Below are positions 44,315 through 54,701 of a stretch of DNA of 64,000 nt, piece after piece. Source of the DNA: Spongilla lacustris (taxonomy: Eukaryota > Porifera > Demospongiae > Spongillida > Spongillidae); the NCBI GenBank assembly GCA_949361645.1, contig OX442434.1, positions 1,025,103-1,089,102 on the forward strand. Direction: 5' to 3'. Position 1 is the stretch's first letter. Every line of letters begins with the position of its first letter. The translations under genes were made by a program, and so were the position numbers. Under the pieces are notes generated by a model. That model saw only the letters and a program-made list of their open reading frames with translations. It was not told where the DNA came from and searched no databases.

Positions 44315-47300
44315 TCACTGCACATTGTCCAGTGATTTCAGCAGGTGTGTGATAGAATCCTTCAGACGTGCTGCCCGCTCCCTTAGTGCTGCAAGGTTGT
44401 TACCATGGTGATCATTTGGAAGCTGTGAGGGGGAGATCAGCAGTTAACACCAAATCCTCCTCCTGTTTTGACTTAATAGTTATCTACCATGTATCCTGGT
44501 GAGGCATTCATATCACCCTTTGTGTTGACACAACCTGGGATGGCAGTACCATGTGCCAAAGTCATGATCTGCACATAAATAATAACTGCAAATAACTTAC
44601 AAGAATAGGTGATAGCAAAGTCAGCCATCTGTTTGCTGATGGTAGAATACAACTCCACACACCCTGCTCCCTGCTGTAGAAGATGTTCGGGTGCCACACC
44701 CCTCTGTGGAGCACACTCCGGTGCCTGCCTCACATCTGCACAAGGCACCTCCCCTCTTACAGAGTGTGACGTTAGGCACTGCATCCCTTGATCTGACATT
44801 GAATGTTGGTTGTTTGAACACACCATACTTGGTTCTGAAACGGGAACTAAGGAAACTTTTTTCTGTGATTGGCGGCGACGACCCAAAGATCTATGCACAC
44901 CCGTTTGAATGCTCTGACTGTCTGCTGCATTGGATTGTTGCCTGCAAGGATCATTGCTATCACACTGTCCCTGGCGCTTTTCGCAGTCACCCATTATTGC
45001 TTTGCCTTTGCCTACAACCATAGGTTGTCCACAGTCCACACCACCCAGTTGAGTATCTGAGTGACTGGCCCCTGGATTGCTATCTAACTTATTAGTACAA
45101 CTCGCTTGGCTGTTAGGTGTTGCAGTCTGGCTATTCCCTGCCTCAAGCTGGCAGTCCTTTGTGCTAAATTGACTGTCAGAACAGTCTATCTGAGTGCCAC
45201 TTCCCTTTAACTGGTCGCTAAATTTATCACTCTGAAGTTCGTTTGACTTACTTCCATTCTGGTTGCTGCCTTCACCCTGCTGGCTGTCTGGCACGGTGGA
45301 CTGGTGAGTCTCAGGCTTTGCGGTTTGGCTTTCTGCCCTGTTGGTCATGGCCTCCTTGATGCACTGCAGGAGGGCATCCATGTGCAGCTTGCCAGAGTAG
45401 TGCGTCCTCTTGTTGTGGAGGGAGGCAAAGGTCAGCTTGCATATCTGGCAGAAGAGGAGGTCATCGTCTTCCTCTTGAGAAACATTTTCAGACACATACA
45501 GCTCCAAAGTTCCGATGTGGTCCTCTGCAGTGGCTGCAATTAGAAGGGCACAACAAGTTAAACTAATACCCGCTGGGAAATATCTCCTTAGGGACGTGTT
45601 GTATTTTCTTTATTCTATCCTTGCAACTGAAGCCCACAAACACCCATTTAATGGGTTTAAATGTCTAGCATTGAAGTCTCTAGCTGTGAAAATGTATGGC
45701 AGCTGGGGAAAGGATGCCCAGGCATCAGCCAGTCCCTACCAAAAGCATCTGTTTTAACAGCCATCTATGACAGGCAGGCTCTAATATAATGAGGTTATTA
45801 CCGGAGCCATTCTGGCCCCCTCCATAACTGTGTGTGTTGCAGCTTTGGTAGTGTGCATTTAATAAATGGATCCATATCAAAACTACAAGCCTCCAGGTAT
45901 ATTTGGATATTGTAAGTATAAAAAGACACCCCATCATGAAAAGATATTTACCTTGATGGACTTCACGGAGGTAGGTCTTCAGCTCATGGAGGTAGCGTTG
46001 CCTATCACCATCAGCTTTCTTCTGATACTCCTGTTTGTGCCCACAAAACAGGAGTAAATACCTTGTGCATCCATAGCAACATCAACTCACCAATCTACTT
46101 TTATCATCAAGGGCAGACCACATAACACCAAGCTGTTTGGAAAGGCTTGACATTGAAAGAGTTCCCAGTTCCTTAGTAAGGTTGGCCCTGTGCTCTGACA
46201 GGAAAATGCCATAGCTTTGTTTGGGAGTGTGTGTGCAAAATATTGTGGTGTGTTGAGTTATGGGTGTGTGTGTGTGTGTGGGGGGGGGGAATGCAGTGAG
46301 CTGTTGGTGATCAAGTGATGCGTCAACCTACGCAGTAACCGGAGGCTTGGGAGGTAAAATACTCATGATTTTTCTCTTCTTTCCCTTCCGCCAGCCTCCA
46401 GAGTGCCTACGTTTTGACTGAGACATTTGAAGGGAAAAAATGGATAAAGCTTGTCTTGATGCGGTACCACATCACGACCAACGATTCATCCGTCAGATGC
46501 ACACACCTTCATAGCCGATGCTGTATCTCCTTCCAGTGTCGGAGATTCAGAAGACATCAGCTTGATGGGAGTGGCTGACATGGAAAACACTCTCTCCTGC
46601 ACCGTTCGGGATGTCCAATCAACTACTGGGAAGCTGAGAGATATGCCTCCAACTGCAGGTGCACTCCTGGCAGGAGGAGTGATGTCATCGCCTTCAGGGG
46701 TGGGTGCGATGGGGGTACAGGGGGCAGACGAAGACACAGGGGTGCCATGTTGCCTCAAAGCAGTGGTATTGCTTTGCTGTTCCCTTGGGCAGTCATGGAG
46801 GGGGGAGGGAACAGAGGGATTTGGACTTTTACCTGATGTGGGACAGCTGGGAGACTTCAGAGTTACTCGTTCACTACCTGGTTCACGTACCAATAGACTA
46901 GAATGTCTAGTTGATGAAGCAACAGTGCCTGAGATGCCCAAACTGGTTGGTTTTGTTGGAGCCAGACTGGTTGGTTTTGTTGGAGCCAGACTGGTTGGTT
47001 TTGTTGGAGCCAGACTGGTTGGTTTTGTTGGAGCCAGACTGGTTGGTTTTGTTGGAGCCAGACTGGTTGGTTTTGTTGGAGCCAGACTGGTTGGTTTTGT
47101 TGGAGCCAGACTGGTTGTGCTGGCCTGTCTTGATTGTGCCAAGCCAGTTAAAGTGGTGAGCCTTGAACTGTTAGCATTGGTGGATGTCAAACTGGCAGCA
47201 TTGGTCTGTCTTGATGGTGCAGCTGAACCAGCTCCAGTGGTTGTCTGCCTTATCTCTGCAGGAAGCTGTGGATGTGTTGTTTGACTCTCCACGTGAGCTG

Positions 47301-48580
47301 GTTGGACAGCTGGTTGTGTGGTGGGAGTGCACAAAGCAACTGCCGCTGCAAGAATATCATTCCACAGGTTCACATTTAGTGCCCCTGTGAGGTCATGGGG
47401 AGGAGGGACAGTCTGGGGATGAGAGGCACAGCCTGCTACGGATTGCTGAGGGGAAGTACACAAAAGGGCGAGGTGCGACGAGGACTGGGGATGAGGTGCA
47501 GTGGTCCGTCCTGATGTAAGAGGCTGTGGAGATGAAGGTGTGCTGAGTGAAGGTGGTGACAGGGCATGGTAGTGTAGTAGTGGAGGGACACTGCGTGAAC
47601 GCTGCATGTCTGCCGTATGGTGACTAGGGGCTACAGGTGACAGGGGAGGTGTTCCTGATGCCTTGGGGGATGGAAAGGATGACGACAGCATTGGAACTCC
47701 TGTGGCTTCTAGGACAGCAGACAGCTCGCATTCGGAGGCAACACTCGTCGTTACGGTCTGGACAATGTCCCTGGCAACAGCCTCACTGCCAGGTATGTGC
47801 GATGCCAGCACTTGAAGGAGATGGTCTGCCTGTAATGCAGCTGCTTTGGTAACACTGGGTGCCTTTGTTTGGTGGTCCACATCAGCCTCCATGGCAGACA
47901 TTTCACCAACTGGTCCCTGGTGGAAGCCCAGCACACTCATGGCGGGAGCATTCACCAGGAGATGAAGGTCGTCTGGCAGCAACATACCAGAGTTGCCCAG
48001 CAGGCTATCATCTGCCTCAGAGCACCACGTGCTCCCCACGCTGTCCTTCACTGTACCTTGGCCCGCACATGCCGCCTGCAACAGCCACTCTTCTTTGTCC
48101 TGCCCAGACAGAAGCCTTATCAGTTCCTCCTCGTTCCCCTCATCCTCCTGCAGCAGACACATGGGCATCTCTTGAGAGACGCTGCTCAGGTCTACTTCGG
48201 GAAGGGGAGTGTCGACGGTCGTGAAGAGGACACCAGCCGCTCGGATTCCGCCATGTGTATCTCCGGATACCGAGGTGGAAGCACCGGTAAATACAGCGGA
48301 CGTTGGAAACGTAGTTCTGCTATTTCGTAACACCTGTAAAATATACTAAAAGTACTAAAAACGCGCACCTGTATATGTCCAAAGAAGCTCTCTCTTCTGG
48401 CGAATTGAGGTCTTCCGTCGACTTGCTCCGATGGAGAGTAAGAGCACGTTGGCCTAAAACGTTTGATTCATTGTAGAGCATAGTTCCAAGACTGGCACTA
48501 CATCCCTCACCTAGCAATGTGTTGATTTCCACGTCGTTTGGAGCATCGTCGAACAATTGTAACTCCTTCAATATATCCAT
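44315..48580 (-). CDS. HMG-box (TOX-like) protein with C2H2-type zinc finger
   Basis: Likely DNA-binding nuclear protein. Seven exons: 48369-48580, 46507-48316, 46332-46417, 46091-46214, 45952-46030, 44488-45533, 44315-44422; 3465 nt, 1154 residues. The large N-terminal region is Ser/Thr/Pro-rich and contains a run of the octamer LAPTKPTS. A basic stretch (SKRRHSGGWRKGKKRK) precedes an HMG box split over three exons: PPKPPVTAYGIFLSEHRANL, LGVMWSALDDKSRLEYQKKA, RQRYLHELKTYLREV. This resembles TOX most. Downstream is FCQICKLTFASLHNKRTHYS followed by GKLH, a C-x2-C...H-x5-H finger like those of U1/matrin type, which TOX proteins lack. A Gln/Ser-rich tail ends in an amphipathic ARLKDSITHLLKSLDNVQ. 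The junction of exons 1 and 2 is a best guess. Confidence 0.85.
46944..47118 (-). repeat. 24-bp coding repeat (LAPTKPTS) in HMG-box gene
   Basis: Seven to eight almost identical 24-bp units, TTGGTTTTGTTGGAGCCAGA plus CTGG on the plus strand. They are in frame and lengthen the low-complexity N-terminal region; identity at synonymous sites implies recent expansion. Confidence 0.95.
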
Positions 48581-48705
48581 CACCTCCTGTTCGAAGTTTC
48601 CGCTTCAACGGATAATTGGAGCAGCTCCATGGGCGGAGCTCAAATAGCAGCGAAAGTAGTTCGCACCTATAATAATATTTCACACTTCACTTTGGCAGCT
48701 CGCCC
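48581..48705. promoter_or_regulatory. Divergent promoter, HMG-box gene / EFCAB6
   Basis: 125 bp between the two start codons; contains ACGGATAATTGGAGC and CTATAATAATATTTC but no clear TATA box. Shared regulation is inferred from spacing. Confidence 0.5.
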
Positions 48706-51700
48706 ATGTCGTGCCCCGGCACTGCTGCACCGTCTCGTACGGCCTCTCGGGGTACTACTCTACTCCCTCAGCTCCCTCACTCCGCAACACTCAAAGCAGA
48801 TTGCAAGGATTTAGAGGTGCGAGGCTCCACCTCTCGTGACTCGAGACGTAACACGGCTCGTCCCGCAACCTGCGTCGATGGCGCGGTGTTGCCGCGCATG
48901 TCCTCTGAGGAATGGAGGCCTGCAACGGGAGCTCAAAGCCTCAAAACAGACGAGGTATTGCCTGTTTCTGTATGCTATATATTCCGCACTGAAATTCGAT
49001 TCATGATCAGCTGCATTATAATTACAGTATCGTTTTTTTTTTTTTTTTACATGTATCCGAATTTGCAAAGCTTATGGAGTTAATCGGAATGAAATTGCAA
49101 GCAAACAAATTCCTTTCTCTGCGGCAAGCATTTCGGGCCTTTGATCCCCGGGGCCACGGAACGATTACGAAGGAGGCCTTCTACAGGATTTTGTGCAATG
49201 CACTCGCAGGCATCACGCAGAGCCAATATTCGGCTCTCCTTAAAAGGTCAGCCTCCTCCCCCAACTGACGTCTATCAACATGAAACAATGCTTTCAGAAT
49301 GAACCTGTCAGGAAAGAATCTTATATCATTCGAAGACTTCTACTCAAAGTTCCACAGAACTGATCCCCAATCCAAGAAGAAGACTCTGTATCCTGTGCTC
49401 CAACACATAACAGCTCCCGATGTTCACAAGACAAAAGTGAACGAAAGGTATGGTGATGGGGTGGTGATGGGATGGTGATGGATGGTGATGTGATGGTGAT
49501 GGGATGGTGATGGGATGGTGATGGGATGGTGATGGGATGGTGATGGGATGGTGATGGGATGGTGATGGGATGGTGATGGGATGGTGATGGGATGGTAATG
49601 GATGGTGATGGGATGGTGATGGGATGGTGATGGGATAGGATGGGGATGGGGATGGGATGGTGATGGGATGGTGATGGGATGGTGAATAGTTAGTGATGAC
49701 TATGGGGGATGGTGGTAAGTTGTTTTGTTTAAACATGTCATTATTTGCATCAAACACTTCCTGTCCCTGCCCAGATCAATCCACACCTCACATACAAGCA
49801 CCTTGGGCACCAAACAAGACCTTAGGAGCATCCTCAAGTTACATGATCTCGAGCTTACGGAGGATGAACTTGAGTCTGCATGGAAACGGTGAGTGACGCA
49901 CACTGGACTTACCCTCCATCCTAATCCCTTCCTCCTTCATCCACTTCTTGGTAGGTACAATAAGTTAAACAAAGACTGCATGCCAGTGTTGCAACTGTTC
50001 AAGGAGTTGGGTATAGCCAGTGAGGGTGGTGATGGCCAAGGGAACATAATTAAGTGCAGCTCTGCACCCAAAGGTAACAGATGCAAAACATTGTACCACA
50101 CAAACTGTGTGCACACATTCACATACAAACCACATGTACCCACTGTGTCTGTCATTCACACACGCACACACACAAACACACATACACACATGCACACACA
50201 CAAACACACATGCACACATACACACACACACACACCCCTGACACACACATTCATATGCACGCATTCGCATCAGCAAGTGAAGTCAGATCACCTGATATTG
50301 AAAAAGTAGAGAAGGAACTGAACATGAACTTCAACTCCCTGCTGCAGGCCATGCACAGTCATGATGCTTTGAACTGTGGGAAGGCAAGCCAATAGCACTA
50401 CATTACCACACACACACATGCACACACATGCACACATACACACATGCACACATGCACACATACATGTCAAGTTTCATTATGACTTCCATGTCCACACACA
50501 TATGCACACATTTGAGTTTTCGTTTACTTTTGCAGATAACCGCTGAAAAGCTGAGAGACATTCTAACCACTGCTGGGGTTCGGATCACTCCCCACAACAT
50601 GACCGAGCTCCTCCAGAGGGCAGGGATCAAAGATGGCTGTCTGGTAGATTACGAGGCCTTCATGAACAGGTTTGTGTCACGCTCACAAAATGGACTTGTG
50701 CACAAACTTGTTTCGGACCCAAGCAAGAGGTGAGTTAACAGGCTGCAAGGTATTGGAAGCCCATCCTGATGCCCCCCCCCCACCCCACCCCCACCCCCTC
50801 AAGAGCCAATGTGAATATTAAAAATCCATCCCATTGGTGCTGTACATTAGATCATTTTGCTTCTTCATGATTTGGCGGTTTCATCATCCAGTTTTAGGGA
50901 ATTGAAGGAAGGCAGAGTGTGTTCGTCAGTGGATGAAGCAGAGTTCCAAATAGTCAGCCACCTTCACAACAAGTTTCTTGGCCTCTTAGGATCATTCCAG
51001 TAATATACTAAGGCCAGCTGTTGTATGTGATATTACCCTGCCAACCAACTTTAGGTCACATGATCCAAAAAATAGTGGTTATGTTACAAAGAAAGACTTC
51101 ATCACATGCATTCATGACCACATTGGAGACAACTCGATGGACACCCAGATCAGCAGACTGGTGGGACAGATGTCCCCCGAAGGTGACCTCTGGGTCCCTT
51201 ACTCCAAGTTCCTGGCCATGTTTGAAACTGTAAGACCACTAGAAAAGCAGCTTCCTGTCGAAAAGGAGCCATTTGATGCAGTGGACACTAAAAAGGTAGT
51301 GTTGAGTTGTGGAAGTGGTCCATTACAAGAGCTTCCATGATATCTAGCTTGAGGCAGACATCAAGGGTCTTCTTTGCAACAAGTCTCACCAGTTTCTTGA
51401 GGTGACTGAAAACCGTTATGAAGTGGATAAAAACACTTAACTCCCACTGTTTTGCTTTGCAGTCCTTCATTGCACTGGACACCAGCAACACAGGGAGGAT
51501 GACCCTGCCAATTATGAATGATGTCTTGATGAGGTAATTACGAGCTGACACATATGGCTCTGGGTAACCACACCATGACCCCATGACACCATCACTGCTG
51601 TACTCCTTATATTGATGGCACATCGCTGTGTAGATTTTTGATGGTTTCAGCAGGGCAATGAAAAACTAATGTAATAAATAAAGAAAAGTGTGCTTAATTA

Positions 51701-54608
51701 ATCAGGTTTACTCATACGCTAAGTTGGGTTGATGTTTATGCAGGCATGGTATCCATGCAACCAAGCATGAGCTACAGTCCCTATGGGCCAAGCTGGTCAA
51801 AAACAAAGATGGAACAGTCAACTACCATGAGGTCATCAGGAACATGGGAAAGTCCCCTACGATGGGTGAGTAACATTTATGCATCCCAATCTCCATCACA
51901 CCCCTCTTCCCCACCCTAAACAGACATAACGAAGTCTCTTACTGAAGACCACTGCTTTATGAGGTCAAAGACCTTGCACAGGGATGAGGATATGTTGCTG
52001 GGTGCTTTGAAAGCAAAGGTGAGGAAAGGGGGAGGGAGAGGGAAGGGGGGAGAGGGAAGGGGAGGGAGAGGGAAGGGGAGGGAGAGGGAAGGGGAGGGAG
52101 AGGGGAGGGAGAGGGAAGGGGAGGGAGAGGGAAGGGGAGGGAAAGGGAAGGGGAGGGAGAGGGAAGGGGAGGGAGAGGGAAGGGGAGGGAGAGGGAAGGG
52201 GAGGGAGAGGGAAGGGGAGGGAGAGGGAAGGGGAGGGAGAGGGAAGGGGAGGGAGAGGGAAGGGAGGGAGAGGGAAGGGAGGGAGAGGGAAGGGGAGGGA
52301 GAGGGAAGGGGAGGGAGAGGGAAGGGGAGGGAGAGGGAAGGGGAGGGAGAGGGAAGGGGAGAGAGAGGGAAGGGGAGGGAGAGGGAAGGGGAGGGAGAGG
52401 GAAGGGGAGGGAGAGGGAAGGGGAGGGAGAGGGAAGGGGAGGGAGAGGGAAGGGGAGGGAGAGGGAAGGGGAGGGAGAGGGAAGGGGAGGGAGAGGGAAG
52501 GGGAGGGAGAGGGAAGGGGAGGGAGAGGGAAGGGGAGGGAGAGGGAAGGGGAGGGAGAGGGAAGGGGAGGGAGAGGGAAGGGGAGGGAGAGGGAAGGGGA
52601 GGGAGAGGGAAGGGGAGGGAGAGGGAAGGGGAGGGAGAGGGAAGGGGAGGGAGAGGGAAGGGGAGGGAGAGGGAAGGGGAGGGAGAGGGAAGGGGAGGGA
52701 GAGGGAAGGGGAGGGAGAGGGAAGGGGAGGGAGTGACCAGGAGATAAGAGAACCTGACATGACTAATACCTCCCCACAGATGGTTGTCCATGCTCCCTTA
52801 TTGCATAGTAAGTTCAAGGCACTCGACAATCACAGCAATGGTTGCATTCCAATGGTTGCCATTCAGGTATGTGATAGGTTGCAATATCTGGGTCCGATGA
52901 CGTTATTGACAGACAGGGTGATGCAAACATCATCCAACCATCACTACCCTCCTTCCCACCACTACCCCCTCTTTTGCACCACTACCCTCCTTCTTTCCAC
53001 CACTACCCCCTCTTTTGCACCACTACCCTCCTTCTTTCCACCACTACCCTCCTTCTTTCCACCACTACCCTCCTTCTTTCCACCACTACCCCCTCTTTTG
53101 CACCACTACCCTCCTTCTTTCCACCATTACCCCCTCTTTTGCACCACTACCCTCCTTCTTTCCACCATTACCCCCTCTTTTGCACCACTACCCTCCTTCC
53201 CACCACTACCCCCTCTTTTGCACCACTACCCTCCTTCTTTCCACCATTACCCCCTCTTTTGCACCACTACCCTCCTTCTTTCCACCATTACCCTCCTTCT
53301 TTCCACCACTACCCCCTCTTTTGCACCACTACCCTCCTTCTTTCCACCACTACCCTCCTTCTTTCCACCACTACCCCCTCTTTTGCACCACTACCCTCCT
53401 TCTTTCCACCATTACCCCCTCTTTTGCACCACTACCCTCCTTCTTTCCACCATTACCCCCTCTTTTGCACCACTACCCTCCTTCCCACCACTACCCCCTC
53501 TTTTGCACCACTACCCTCCTTCTTTCCACCATTACCCCCTCTTTTGCACCACTACCCTCCTTCTTTCCACCACTACCCTCCTTCTTTCCACCACTACCCC
53601 CTCTTTTGCACCACTACCCTCCTTCTTTCCACCATTACCCCCTCTTTTGCACCACTACCCTCCTTCTTTCCACCATTACCCCCTCTTTTGCACCACTACC
53701 CTCCTTCCCACCATTACCCCCTCTTTTGCACCACTACCCTCCTTCCCACCACTACCCCCTCTTTTGCACCACTACCCTCCTTCTTTCCACCATTACCCCC
53801 TCTTTTGCACCACTACCCTCCTTTCCACCACTACCCCCTCTTTTGCACCACTACCCTCCTTCTTTCCACCATTACCCCCTCTTTTGCACCACTACCCTCC
53901 TTCTTTCCACCATTACCCCCTCTTTTGCACCACTACCCTCCTTCCCACCACTACCCCCTCTTTTGCACCACTACCCTCCTTCTTTCCACCATTACCCTCT
54001 CCTTTCCACCACAGCGGGTCCTCTCTGACCTCTGTCCTGAGATCACTCAGAGTACACTGTCTACCTTTCTTGAAAAGTTCAAGGTGGATGGTGACTCTGT
54101 ACACTATGAGGCACTGCTGGCCCGGGTGAATCCGCCAACTGATGTGTACCGCACTGGGAATGACCTCAGAGGTCTGCTGACCCAAAGGATGGGTAACGTT
54201 ATATCTGCCACTGTACCCCCTCCTGTGTTAGCACAGCAACCAGATTATGGCCTCCCAGGGCTAAGGGCAGAACTACAGAAGCAGGTACGTATGCCTAGGT
54301 GTGTGTATGTGTGTGTGTCGGTGTGTGTCTGTGTGTATGTGTGTGTCAGTGTTAATTGATTTGATATAAAGTATGGACTTTTGGTCCTGCAGATGGTTTC
54401 TAATTGGCGCACACTCAGGAGACTGTTTGGGTCCATGGACCAGGCCCATGTCGGAAGCGTTACCACAAAGGAGTTCAAGATGGTCTTGCACCAGAGCGGA
54501 ATCTCTCTCAACGGTGAGCAGATGTTCCACCTCATGGAGGAGCTTGACCCCAAGCTGTCGGGGAAGGTCAACTATCACCACTTCTTCAACGTCATCTTAG
54601 ATCAGTAG
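48706..54608 (+). CDS. EFCAB6: EF-hand calcium-binding domain protein 6-like
   Basis: EFCAB6 is a multi-EF-hand protein associated with axonemal doublet microtubules and DJ-1 in mammals. First exon 48706-48954 is basic and Ser/Thr-rich; the following exons encode serial degenerate EF-hands: [137 protein letters not shown] and a last [13 protein letters not shown]. Most loops have lost acidic ligands, as in the family. It appears shorter than the ~1500-residue human protein. The intron after 50383 uses a GC donor (AAG|GCAAGC). Three introns are filled by satellites. Convergent with MINPP1, 93 bp apart. Confidence 0.88.
49448..49690. repeat. 12-bp GATGGTGATGGG array in EFCAB6 intron
   Basis: About twenty units, starting at the 5' splice site itself (GAAAG|GTATGGTGATGGGG). 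Intronic. Confidence 0.95.
52020..52735. repeat. Polypurine satellite (18-bp unit) in EFCAB6 intron
   Basis: About forty copies of GGGGAGGGAGAGGGAA-type units, nearly perfect, starting about 10 bases after the donor AAG|GTGAGGAAAGG. It creates false open frames of 260-290 codons on both strands. Confidence 0.97.
52935..54013. repeat. TTTCCACCACTACCC satellite in EFCAB6 intron
   Basis: Over a kilobase of units alternating CACTACCCTCCTTCTTTCCA and CCACTACCCCCTCTTTTGCA (about 20 bp each, dimer about 40). It is open in all three plus frames, giving spurious frames up to 461 codons, and runs to within a few bases of the acceptor before RVLSDLCPE. Confidence 0.95.
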
Positions 54609-54701
54609 CTTTAATATTCAAACCACACTGCATGGCAAAAAATAAAATAAAATGTGGCCATGATATTTGTGATGGTATGGTAGTAGTGTTGTGATGAGGG
54701 G

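Noticed and set aside
46911..47159. Plus-strand frame with repeated LVLLEPDW
   Set aside because: Opposite-strand shadow of the LAPTKPTS coding repeat in the HMG-box gene.
51916..52829. 290-codon LPSPSP frames on the minus strand and 262-codon RGK/E frame on the plus strand
   Set aside because: Artefacts of a polypurine satellite that lacks stop codons; no start context or conserved motif.
52759..54359. Open frames of 456, 461 and 337 codons rich in Pro/Thr/His/Tyr
   Set aside because: They are translations of the intronic CCACTACCC satellite in three frames; the real exons on each side join to each other in phase.
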